The notes below the pieces were generated by a model. The model worked only from the letters and a program-made list of their open reading frames with translations. It was not told the DNA's origin and searched no databases. Shown here piece after piece: positions 8,135 through 17,911 of a stretch of 21,977 bases of DNA. Numbering within the stretch: the first letter of the stretch is position 1; the number at the start of each line of letters is the position of its first letter. This DNA is from Fragilariopsis cylindrus CCMP1102 (Eukaryota > Bacillariophyta > Bacillariophyceae > Bacillariales > Bacillariaceae). The stretch lies in contig FMBT01000189.1 of the NCBI GenBank assembly GCA_900095095.1, forward strand, positions 1-21,977. Direction: 5' to 3'. Made by a program: the position numbers and the translations under genes.

Positions 8135-9664
8135 ATGATTGCCTCTTCATTGTTAGTATCACTTTATAAGAGTCTCCTCGTTGGGACATTCTTGCTCTCT
8201 TTCTCTGAACCGGCATTTGCGTTTCTACCTCAGGCATCGTTGGATCGAACGGTATCTATCGTCCTCTCGTCATCATCATCTTCTTCGTCAAATGAAAATA
8301 ATCAAGTTGGTCGTCGAGATGCTCTGCAGTTCGTCGCATCGACTGCAGCGTTAGGGTTAAATTTAGCTTTAACAACTACCGCTGTTCATGCTGAAGGTTC
8401 ACCAAGCACAACATCAAAAGTTGTCGTAGCCGGAGCCACTGGTCAGACAGGAAGAAGAATTTTAGAACGTTTGGCTTCAATTGGAAGCTTAGAAGTTGTT
8501 GGAGGTGTCAGAAACGTCGACAAAGCCACTGCTTCCTTGGGCGAATCTTCCGTCGTTATAAGAGGTGCAATGGTTCAAAGTGTCCCTGGTGTGGACGTAT
8601 CAACTGTTTCCTTGAAACATCTTGACGTTGTGAAAGACTCGGTAGATGAAATCGCAACCAGTTTAATGGGTGCCGAATCCTTAATCATTGCAACTGGATT
8701 TATTCCAGGTAGCCCATTGAAAATGAAGAGTGCAGCACACGAGGTTGATAACTTAGGAACTATTAAGTTAATTGACGCTGCTAAGAAAACGGGAACTGTG
8801 AAAAAGATTGTTATGGTTTCTAGTATTTTAACCAACGGCAGAAATTGGGGTCAGGGTGAGTCCTTATATGGATTGTTTTGATCCCGTATTGCTGTTTCTG
8901 TTCATGTCATCTTACTTTTTTGCTCATTCCTATTACGCTTATCTTTCCTACCACATTTTACCAAACAATCTATAACCATGACGCGACGATGACTTCTACC
9001 TACAAAATCAACACTTACTGCAAAAAAGAAAAATCTCCAGGATTTATCATAACGAATGCGTTTGGTTCTGTTCTAGGTGAGTCCTTATATAGATTGTTTT
9101 TTCTCATATTTTTGCTTCCAAGCTCATCAGAAAGAATCATCGCTACCACTTACAGGAAAGAATATTGATATAGGAGTAGATACGACAAAGCGAGTAAATT
9201 GAATAGAAGCAGCTGCATTTTGCTAACGAAGCACGTTTTTCTTTTCATCATATTATTCTACTCCTCTGCTAATCTCTATTACATAATTTTGCTCAAAATT
9301 AGATGAGAAGTTGGTAGCGGAACAATATTTAAAAGCAAGTGGGATGAATTACAGCATTATTCGTCCAGGTGGCTTAAAATCTAAACCACCGACCGGAGCG
9401 TTGCAAATTTCTTCAGAAGATACCTTAAACAGGTAAGTAACACTGTTGTCCGATTTTTCTTATTCCTTTTTGATACATATCATTTTTATATAGTACATCT
9501 CACGTTCTTCTTCGGTCTTATCCAATAGTGGAGAAATCTCAAGAGACTTAGTCGCTGATGTTTGCGTCGCAAGCTTGACTGATCCGAAAGCAAACAATAA
9601 GGTGCTTGAAATTATTGAAGATGAGGGTGTGCCGCCGAAAGTTTTCAATGGAATGAACATGTAA
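8135..9664 (+). CDS. Atypical SDR / NAD(P)-binding Rossmann protein, probably thylakoid-lumen targeted
   Basis: This resembles the atypical short-chain dehydrogenases of the NmrA/TIC62-like plastid group; its substrate is unknown. Exons 8135-8855, 9029-9076, 9303-9432 and 9529-9664 give 344 aa and join in phase, rebuilding ILTNGRNWGQ, SPGFIITNAFGSVLDEKLVAE and SIIRPGGL. Residues 1-29 form an ER signal peptide ending AFA before F30, like the diatom plastid ASAFAP motif. A Ser-rich stretch follows, then RR at 60-61, a hydrophobic segment and an AVHA site at about 83-86, which is a twin-arginine lumen signal. The nucleotide-binding motif GATGQTGR is at 100-107. MVSS is present, but no typical YxxxK catalytic pair is obvious, as in many atypical SDRs. 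DEKLVAEQYLKASG and PGGL match the family's C-terminal half. The ATG at 8135 is the first in frame. The exon 2 acceptor (AAAAAAG, 9028) lacks a pyrimidine tract. Confidence 0.85.
8856..9302 (+). repeat. Introns 1 and 2 of the SDR gene with near-identical 5' ends
   Basis: Intron 1 (8856-9028, 173 nt) begins GTGAGTCCTTATATGGATTG and intron 2 (9077-9302, 226 nt) begins GTGAGTCCTTATATAGATTG, and both continue into a T-run. The match is one mismatch in about 24 bases and then fades. A 48-nt exon separates them. Intron 3 (9433-9528, 96 nt) starts GTAAGTAACA and is unrelated. Confidence 0.8.
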
Positions 9665-10101
9665 AAAGTATCAAACACGGGAAGAAAAATTATGTCTACA
9701 AGTGACTTTCCGATAAGCTCATGTTTGAAACGAAATACAATAAATTCGAAAAATTATTATTAGTCTAGTCAATGTTGATAAAGCTAAAATTAATGATGAC
9801 ATTTTTTTAAATAATATATGTATATATTTTACACATCTATGCTTTCCTTTATCGTGACACACACACACACAAACGATACACGGTATGGTACACCACACTT
9901 GTTTTTCCATCGGATTGATTATGATTATATGCAGCATACTATTTTACTATGATAGTTATCTTATATTCTGCCGATACTTCGGAATGTTAAAATAATTGAC
10001 TCCCCAGAGTGATTATCAGATAACATTTGTTGATCTCTTTAAAGATAGAGGCCGGCATGCGAGCGAAAGTATGAATGGTGAACAAATTGCCTGGTAATAA
10101 A
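9665..10101. other. Convergent intergenic region with an (AC)7 tract
   Basis: This 437-bp spacer lies between the 3' ends of the SDR gene (+) and the RVSF-motif gene (-), so it should hold both 3' UTRs. It contains AATAAA near 9738 and an AC microsatellite at 9857-9870. No gene is seen. Confidence 0.55.
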
Positions 10102-11831
10102 TCACGTCTTTTGAATTTTGCGGAATGGGAAAAGTATCCGTGCCAATATTTTCATAAAACCACTCAAAACCCTAATGACGGGATTACGTTTTTGGGCAGT
10201 TGAGTTTTTATTCTTCGTTGCGACTTCTTGGACTTCGCCTTGGCTCGCAGTACTATCTGAGCACGTGTTTGTTTTTGAGTTACTCTTATTAATCACATCT
10301 GAAATCGTCGCGACTGCCATGCCTATGAGATTCTTTCTTTTATTTGCCATACTTCCTGTCGATATTTGCTGGTGGATGTCGGGAATGGATTTCATTCTAG
10401 CATCAAAGAGTTGTCTATTTATGTTGTCTTTTCCTTTCGACCGGTAAAATTATCCTCATTTGACGATATCTTAGTATCATCGCTGTTAGGAATTTTGGTT
10501 GCTCCCTGCAGTTTCCTCTCATCCCACATACGGGAAGCGAGATCAAAGATAATGGGGGGATTCGGAAGTATTTCAACTTCCTTTTCCGACGGCGTGATGA
10601 CTTTTGGTTGCGACGACGATAGCGACGGTGATTGTGGCAACGGTACCAAAGAAGAAGCGAGGAGAATTGATATTGCGATTAAGTACGGCAGAATAACGGG
10701 CATAGCCATAGCAAGCATGTCAAACACTCCACGCCGTTTGTGTCTCGTTTGCCGTCGAAGCTGCGAAAGTTTGAATTGTTCTGTCAGTGATACTTCATCA
10801 AATGATACGCGTTTCGATGGTTGTGATCGTAGCCGTTGATGGGGATATTCCCTATCAGTAGTACTATTCGCAGTGTAATCTTTCCTCCACAAAGATTTGA
10901 CATCATAACCAGGTGGTGGATGATTCGGTTTTTGTGGATGATGGTATGCGATATTGCTATCTCTCGGACGTTTCATTATGCCTTTTCGAACAATATATCG
11001 TTTCGATGTGGATGTGGATGATATATAATTTGATTTTGAAGTTGCACTCGTCAGTGTTGTCGCCTCGTCCCTGCCAACGGATGGTTGAATATCCGGTGAT
11101 GATTGTTTTTGTCCGCCACCCTCTTGGTCTTTGTCGCGGTATTCAACGACTACTTCATTTCTAGTCACGACGATCGATAAGTTGGTAGATGCATGCAGCG
11201 GTCTCGATTTTAATGGCGGGTCTTTATTTTTGACATGAGTATTCGATCTACGGTTAGTTTCAAGTCCCTTCTTTAATTCTTCTTCGTCGCTTTCTATGTC
11301 AGACATATTCAATTTGCCTCTATCGTTGACGTTGACGTTGACGTTGACGTTGATATCATCGTCGTCATAATCTATCGGATTAGTCGATACATTATTATCA
11401 GTATCATTATCATGACAATGTATGTGGTCTTCTTTTTCGCAACCACTGGTATTTTCTTCAAGAATGGTATCGTTAATTTTTGTCTTGTCATATTTGCTAG
11501 CGCTGCTGTTTTCGTTGTTGCTGCTACTGCCGTTCGTGCCGCTACTGGAGCTGTTGATGATGGGGATCTGTTCCCCGTTCTCTTTTACCACCGCACCCGA
11601 CGATCGCTTTTTAGTGCGAGTCAGTCGGAGTAAAGGACTTTTGAGAATAGATGCCTTTTTATTCGTACCGCCACTAGTGCCACTGCATACCTTGGGAGTA
11701 ACGACAGAGCAAGAATCGATATTACTACTGTCGGAATCTATGGCTAGATTTGTGGAACGGTCTTTCTCTTTCTCGATGTATTTCTCATCGTCCTCCTCGT
11801 GAAAAGCCATAGGATAATTGGGTTCCATCAT
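10102..11831 (-). CDS. Asn/Ser-rich single-pass membrane protein with an RVSF motif, function unknown
   Basis: I do not recognise this protein. The first real ATG is at 11831. About 330 mostly disordered residues follow, with an acidic start, the basic-flanked words SILKSPLLRL and GIMKRPRD, and a Val-Asn repeat. KRVSFDEV at about aa 340 fits the RVxF docking motif for protein phosphatase 1. After basic RRQTRHKRRG comes one hydrophobic segment (about aa 370-395, MAMPVILPYLIAISILLASS). Reading straight through ends at 10419 (470 aa). A donor GTATGT at 10531 and an acceptor at 10434 would remove a 98-nt intron in phase and extend the protein through 10102 (543 aa), adding a basic Ser/Thr-rich tail. 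Both forms look protein-like, so retained-intron alternatives are possible. The gene diverges from the kinase gene. A role as a membrane-anchored PP1 regulator is inference only. Confidence 0.65.
10434..10531 (-). other. Possible intron with an alternative C-terminus
   Basis: On the minus strand the strong donor C|GTATGT (10531) and the acceptor GAAAG|GA (10434) define a 98-nt intron, close to the 94-96 nt of other introns here. Splicing changes the ending from WDERKLQGATK..KEKTT to KDNINRQLFDARMKSIPD and a tail of about 110 residues. The acceptor has little pyrimidine tract. Confidence 0.45.
11325..11354 (-). repeat. GTTGAC hexanucleotide repeat encoding Val-Asn
   Basis: Four perfect GTTGAC copies and one GTTGAT lie inside the minus-strand gene, where they encode INVNVNVNVND. 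The hexamer period keeps the frame, so length changes would be tolerated. Confidence 0.8.
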
Positions 11832-12485
11832 GTTGTTAATACCATACACTTAATACTAATCATACCTTTCGGATCGACGGCGGGCCTGGAAAATAACGAA
11901 GCAGAGTTGAACTGAATCGATCAAATCGGATCGATACTTGTACTGCACAATAGATTTGATTAAATAATCTAGAATTATTGTTGAATTGTTTACTACTTCC
12001 TTCGTGTACCGGATTTTGCGCATGAGGATAAGTTGATGTAATAAAAAGCGTAGAGAGCTACTCGAAAAGTTTCAAAATCTCATTTTATTTTTTTAATTTC
12101 CTGTCGATTAGGTATATTTTAAGGGTTCTCAAGGCTTTTATTGTGTGAAATTCCTCACTATAAATACGTACGCAAAATCCGGTACACGGAGGAAGTATGT
12201 CATACAGTACGCAATTCTAATCGAGAATTGACTGCAAAAAGCATTCTTCCCGTTCTCTTCTGTGATACAGTAGTCGCCTAAGTACCTTAAAAGATGTAAA
12301 TTTAAAAATCGTTTAATTAGTGAAAGAAAAAGTGGCTGGCGCATACATAGTAAAGATGAAAAAAATTTGCATCTTGCTTTTCGATTAGATTTTACTTTTC
12401 TCTCACCTCTTTTTCTATGATAATAACAATTTTTTTTAAATTTTTCGCTATGAAAAAAAATTAGAACAATAAGAAAAAGGTTTCA
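11832..12485. promoter_or_regulatory. Divergent promoter region containing a 31-bp inverted repeat
   Basis: This 654-bp spacer separates the minus-strand RVSF gene from the plus-strand kinase gene and should contain both promoters. Its middle holds a long inverted repeat (11994-12197), a short one, CAATTCT/AGAATTG (12212-12230), and two TACAGTA words (12203, 12266). The 120 bases before the kinase ATG are extremely AT-rich. Confidence 0.55.
11994..12197. repeat. Inverted-repeat (MITE-like) element, 31-bp arms, 142-bp spacer
   Basis: The left arm (11994-12024) and the reverse complement of the right arm (12167-12197) agree except for about three positions, sharing the core CGTGTACCGGATTTTGCG. 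The 142-bp spacer is AT-rich with no ORF. Total length is about 204 bp. It could be a small foldback transposon, although no clear target-site duplication flanks it, or a cruciform-forming regulatory site shared by the two divergent genes. Confidence 0.7.
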
Positions 12486-13933
12486 ATGATGAGACTCACA
12501 ACAACTAAATGTGGTGAATGTTTCTCGAATATCACCGCAAAGACCCTCATTAAATTGATTGCAATCATAATTGGTATTGCTACATTGTATCAGAAATATC
12601 AACTAGCATTTACATTCCAAAGCGACCGGCAATTTCTGTACACGGACAAGACTGTGAGAATTTCAAACTCGTCAATCGCAACAGCAGCAACCGTGGACGA
12701 TAAGATAAATAGCAAACCTTTCAAAATACCACAGTCAAAAAGTAACCATTCTGGAAATGAAAAAAATGATGAATTATCCGGTAAGGAAAATAGTATAAAC
12801 AAGACTACAACAGTTGTAATTGATGTACCTTCTGAAAAAGATGTAATATTATTTGATAGGAATAGTAAATACCAGAACTGTTGGCTATCATCAGACATCA
12901 ATATATTGGGTTGCGGTATGGATGGCCATGCTTTCCTTGCAACCATGAATTGCCCACATCCTGTTACAAATACTAGCATCAACCAATATGATGTGGTTTT
13001 AAAGATCCCTATTGCATTCAATGATACTGAAGAGGGAAAACATCGTATTTATATTTCAGAGACAGATTCTAGCCTTAAATCTATGGTTGAACTTCATCAC
13101 TTATTGATGGACAACACAACAACAAAAATTCGTCAATTCTTCGCGCTCCCTATTGGAACAGCTACGTTTCAAAAGAACCTATTATTGAAAGAGGTATATA
13201 CTAATAAGAAATCATCCGAACGTTGCATGGAAATAATACCAAAATCATCATCAACAACAACAACTAATACTACTAGCAATACCATAAACACCATCAATAC
13301 CTTTACCACCAATGATGAAACTGTGTTAGGCACTATCATGGAGTATGGCGGAAGCAACAAGCTTGATCCTGGTAAACTAACGGATCCCGACGATCGACGC
13401 CGTGTTGTTAAGGATCTTGTTTGTATGTATCATCACATGTATAGGGTAAGCGAGAATGAATGGATTGGCAATGCAATTAGTACCAGCTAAAATCGTGTTC
13501 TATTTCTAATTACCGCTGCTGCTGTTCTTCTTCTTCTAAGCGTAAATTTGTGCATCAAGATATTTCATTTTTTCATTTTCATGATAACGGAAACCACACA
13601 TCAATGATTGATTTCAATCGGGTCGACATTCTCCGTGGATGGAATAAATCCAACGATTATATGCTACAACAGGTACAGCAATTCCAACTAATGACTTTGA
13701 TTAGCAATGTATGTAGTCAAAATTATGGCAAATATAAGATTATGAATCGAGTTAAAGTTTCATTACTTGATGAATATACAGATACACAGCTAATGTCAAA
13801 TATGACTTCTGAGTTGAAACAATGTGAGTTTAACACTATTAAATCATCATCGAATATAGTTCTGTTTGGGGATAACATTACCACATCAGAAACGTACCAA
13901 ACTCTTCTCGATATTCTGGATGAAAAATGCTAG
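12486..13933 (+). CDS. Type II membrane-anchored divergent protein kinase
   Basis: This is a protein-kinase-fold enzyme with an N-terminal signal anchor, likely facing the secretory lumen or cell surface; its substrate is unknown. Exons 12486-13445 and 13541-13933 join in phase 0 (450 aa). The 95-nt intron has donor GTAAGC and a clear pyrimidine tract before AAG. A hydrophobic anchor lies at aa 21-35. A Ser/Asn/Lys-rich stem follows, carrying several N-x-S/T sites. The kinase core shows a glycine loop, GCGMDGHAFLA (142-152), the VVLKI lysine K173, the hinge-like MEYGG, the catalytic loop VHQDISFFHF with D327, and the metal-binding MIDFNR with D344 (DFN instead of DFG). The usual Asn after the catalytic Asp is replaced (FFHF). 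Both catalytic acids and the lysine remain, so activity is possible. It resembles POMK/FAM69-type secretory kinases in style only. A poly-Thr/Asn insert sits near aa 255-275. Confidence 0.75.
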
Positions 13934-14639
13934 TAAAATTCTTGCTAACGTTTGGGGAAAATCTACAGCCAATGCACGTAGTCAGTTCAAAGGAACTTCC
14001 AATAAAAAACTTATGTCACATATACGTATAAAGTTATTGAATGATATCCATTTCATATTGAATCAGAAGCCAAGGAAAGGCCCTCGCACAGCAGATGTCA
14101 CCTGAACGTAAGATATGAATAACTTAGAAAACTCTCAAATCCATGTCTGCAGAAGTATACTACGCAATTTTGTGTTGTGATACTTTTGAAGTACCTACTT
14201 GTAAAAATAACGATGAAAGATTTATTGAAATAAAAAAAATTCAAACTGAAGGGAGCTAAAACTATGAATCAAATTTAGAGCGAGAAACGAGGAAACGGTA
14301 ATAGCATTGACGACAAGAGCGAGGACAAAAAAGATCTGTAAAATATTGGAACTGTATGCTATAACATCGACCAAATTTAGATTATATCACCCCCCTGGAT
14401 GTTAAATAAATATTCTAAAGATAAATAACAGTAAGATAGATATCCATTCATTTTGTAACTGTGGGTTGGACTTTTTACAACCCCGTCTCTTACTATATTT
14501 CGTCTAAGTGATCGCAAAGTAAGACAGTTAAATCATCTTCGGATACAAAGAGACAAATACACTAAAAGAATTTTTTTCTACTGGGAATTTGTTGCTATTG
14601 GAAATGACCAAGAACATCATTATTTTTTGGAGAATAATT
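13934..14639. other. Convergent intergenic region after the kinase gene
   Basis: This 706-bp spacer holds the 3' ends of the kinase (+) and the CRC/F-box gene (-). A protein-like plus-strand frame runs on to 14105 (KNASKILANVWGKSTANAR.. ending RKGPRTADVT) in a different frame from the kinase stop at 13933. A frameshift or unseen splice could make it a C-terminal extension. The rest, 14110-14639, is AT-rich with a CCCCCC run near 14391 and no gene. Confidence 0.45.
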
Positions 14640-17630
14640 CTATTGGAATTTCCATAATTCTTCGTCCCATGCAAGTTCGTCCCGCCAACGTTTGCAGACG
14701 AGGCCAGCGTGGAAGAGATCATCGTTCGAAAGGAATGCAAAGACTGCCAATGCGGTAGTCTTAGGTTGCTTCGGGATTTTCCTCCCGGAATCATGAGGTC
14801 CAAAATAAGATTCAGTCGGTTCCTCCTCCCCAGGAATAACCTTGCGCTTCTTACGACTCGTTGCTGGATCGAACTTGATGCGTACGCCAGAAGTTCTAGG
14901 GCTAGCAGCTGTACTCGAAGGACGATCATGTTTCATCCTTGGCGGCAAGGTAGTTTTACTAGACGAAGAAGAAGGAGGACGGCTACTAGGCGGCGGAACT
15001 GGGGGATGGTACATGCTATGTGGTAGCCTTTCACCTGGAGGTAGTCGATACATTGGTGGATAACCCATGTGCTGATGATGATGTTGATGAGGAGGACCGT
15101 GTCCAAAATTCGGAGGAGGCGGTCCCATATAGTGACGCGGAGGCGGATGACGAGAATAGCTGTGGCCCCCTTGTGGTGGAGGAGGTGGTCCACGTGGACT
15201 TGGATGCATCATATACTGTGAATTAGGATGATGATGATGATGAGGGTGGTGATGATGCATCCCACCGACTGGGGATGGGATTGGTGGTGGACGATGAGCA
15301 GATGTCGGTGGTGGCGGTGCTGCTGGCGGTGCTTTACGACCAGAACTTCCACTTCGTGATTTCCATCGTTCATCAGATATACGAAGGGCATAGTTTGCCC
15401 CAGGTCGATCCTTTATCTTTCGACGTTTGTCAATCAATCCCTGTGATCCAGCATAGTTCAAGCAATCCGTGCATTTGCATTTAATTCCACAAATAACTCC
15501 TGCATTAAAACACTGTGTTCATAATGACATCGACAGGATTTCAAGAAAAGAAAGTGAGGAAATGTTTTTGTAATCATGATGGATGAATGAAAGAATTAAT
15601 TTTTAGCAACAAACCAATAATAAAAGACTTACCTCGCAGTATTTCTTCAGACATTCAGATTTCTTGCATTTGCAACCCATACTGTGTACCTTTTGCGCAG
15701 ATTCGGTACCGCTTTGTAGATTCTTTACAACGAATCTGTTCTGAAATGCTTTCGAGTTTTTCGCACGGGTGTCTTTGATTGCCTTGTCTCGAACTGCACC
15801 AGCCTCAGGAGTATTTCCACAGTCTGAACAGTTACATCCTGAACAAAATCGTTCTGCCGCAAAGCATTCACAATATAATTTCAGGCAGCGCGACTTCTTA
15901 CAATTACAAGGACTTCTTTTGGGAGGGACTTTCTTCTTGCCATTTTCCTTCCCAACAGAGGGTGGTATACCGCTGTGATGCTGAACCAAAGAGTTGCCTT
16001 CTCGCGGAGGGGGATGACCCATGTACATGGACTTGCTTGTGGCTACTGCAGGGTAACGATGATCATTCTTGAGTGGATACATTGGCTTCGCATTGGATCC
16101 AGGTGGTGGCGGTGGTGGGTAAGGATGGTGATGTCGCCCACCACTTCTCGGACCGGACATAGGATGACTGTAACGCTTGTTGGGCGTCTCCATTTCGCCC
16201 CTTGAGTACGGTTGATGAGAAGATACTGGACGATGTTGTTGTAGATGCGACGACTGAGAACGACCTGGAGTCGCGCTGTATCCAGCACCAGAATCATTAC
16301 GCTCAGTTGAGCTTCTATTCTGATTACTTGCTTGACGTGGCTGTATCATGCTATTAATTCCCTCCAAAGTTTTCCTTGTAGAGAGTGATCCTGTCCTACC
16401 TATCTCGAGACGAACTGGTCCTGGAGTACTGTCACTATTTGTTGATGAGGATCGTTCTTTTATGGCTGGATCGGAAGAGGCAGGCCACAACTGTTTCGGT
16501 TTGGCTCCTGGATCCAATCTAGAGCTAGGTAGCTCATCCCTGGTCCCACTCATAGTAACAGCACTCGCCTTTGGTTGTTTTCGTGCACTAATACTCCTCG
16601 CCTCTGCAATCCCTTCGTTGCGGACTTCGGATGGATGCTGGTATCTATGGGCTGAATATGGTTGCTGTTGGTGGTGGTAATAATCATGGTGCGACGTTGG
16701 TCTAACAGCAGATCCGTGCATTGTAATCGAAGCATCTATTGGTGACATATCTCTCATATATCGAGACAACGGCGATCTTTGCTGGCGGAGCTCCCGTCCA
16801 CCGGTCGATGGAGATGGCGTTCCCTCTGATTCACCACGCGAAGACGATCGAGAAATCAGTAAATTTGCTCCACCAATACCTTCACCCAAGGGAAATGGTA
16901 TCGATGTGTCTTCGTTCAGTTCAAAAGATGCTCCCATAGGAGAAAAGTCTGCATTTGCTAGTACCCCGCTTGGTGTTCCCATATCACCAAAACTACCATA
17001 GTTTCCGATCATACCGGGAGAAGCCTGAAAGTATGGCGATGGACGGAATGTTGCTGCTTCGTTGTTTTTCAACTCCGAACCACCAACACCCCAACTAGTA
17101 TTACGTGGAGGGGAGCGGAAGGGAGACCTTGTACTATTTTTCACCGCACCCTTTTCTGGTGTTGAAGCTGTCCCACCGGCAGTATCAGCAGCTCCTCGAC
17201 CACCAGGTGATGATAGAGGTGCAGGTGGACTGTCGTCGTCGTCACTTTCGTAAGTAGGATCCGTGATCTTTGGAGTTCCCGATACAGATAGTGGATATGA
17301 CCGGCTATCCCATGTACTACGATAATGATAATAGGGCGAGTATCCGGGATAGTATCCCCCCTGTTGCGCGGTACCACGATTTGGTGTACGACTTTCCCCA
17401 TGGTTGAATGATGTCGATGGATAGGAATGACCGTAGTAGCTTGGGTACATCGGAGATGCTCCGCTTCTTAATGTCGATGATGGTGTTGTATTCCCTGGAT
17501 GATACCCCAATGACTTGGCAGCGGATTTTGTACCAGCAGATTTTGAATCAAGGGCACTGGGTGGCGGATATCCTTCTTGTTGATGATAGTGCTGGTATGG
17601 ATGGGGCATAAGTGCTCGTTTCGCGGACAT
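14640..17630 (-). CDS. CXC/CRC-domain (tesmin/TSO1/LIN54-like) protein ending in an F-box
   Basis: CRC proteins bind cell-cycle promoter elements through two Cys-rich CXC motifs; F-box segments bind Skp1 in SCF ubiquitin ligases. Exons 17630-15633 and 15512-14640 give 956 aa. The 120-nt intron (GAG|GTAAGT to CACAG|TGT) interrupts the second CXC motif in phase 0. Residues 1-570 are disordered and Ser/Pro/His-rich. CXC1 (about 571-605) shows CNCKKSRCLKLYCECF, then CSGCNCSDC. A linker with KNSKAFQNRF resembles the conserved RNPxAF. CXC2 (about 649-687) shows CKCKKSECLKKYCECF and ICGIKCKCTDC. A long Pro/His/Gly stretch and a basic SRKKRKV nuclear signal follow. The last 40 residues are an F-box, with FAFLSNDDLFHAGLVCKRWR, and the chain stops right after it at WKFQ. 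No substrate-binding repeats follow. The start at 17630 is the first in-frame ATG, but the frame stays open upstream. Confidence 0.88.
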
Positions 17631-17911
17631 GGGATGTTGTTGATCTAGAGCGGACGATCCACGCTTCCTGCTGTTTGTAGCAGCGTTCCCTTCCGACTGT
17701 TGTCTTGAAAAGTCTCTTGAGGGTGATCCTTCTTCTTCGTCGAACGTAAAAAGAGGATCGTCCTCCCCATCCCTTCTCCCATAATTCCTTCGTTCAAATC
17801 CAGTTGATCGTAATCCCTTCGATGATCGGATTGCTGTTGATCAGTAGCAAAACAACAGTCGTCGTGCAACGAGGGAGGAATAAACGAGATGTTGGTAATA
17901 TCAAGTAACAT
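17631..17911 (-). other. Likely N-terminal extension of the CRC/F-box gene, interrupted by a frame change
   Basis: The CRC reading frame stays open upstream of its ATG to 17840 without another ATG. It reads protein-like, with RRNYGRRDGEDDPLFTFDEE and later NSRKRGSSALDQQHP. In another frame an ATG at 17911 starts MLLDITNISFIPPSLHDDC and continues DHRRDYDQLD. The two would join if one base were gained or lost near 17800-17845. This could be a sequencing error, a mutation, or simply 5' UTR. No suitable intron is visible. Confidence 0.45.

Noticed and set aside
9857..9870. AC dinucleotide run as Z-DNA or a regulatory element
   Set aside because: It is an ordinary short microsatellite in a convergent 3' region.
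10118..11802. Plus-strand ORFs opposite the RVSF gene (for example 10366-10839, 11422-11802)
   Set aside because: They are antisense shadows of a better minus-strand gene; their hydrophobic runs come from reversed Ser/Asn codons.
14528..15193. Minus- and plus-strand ORFs overlapping the Pro/His-rich part of the CRC gene
   Set aside because: They are out-of-frame shadows of low-complexity codons; the CRC frame carries the conserved CXC and F-box motifs.
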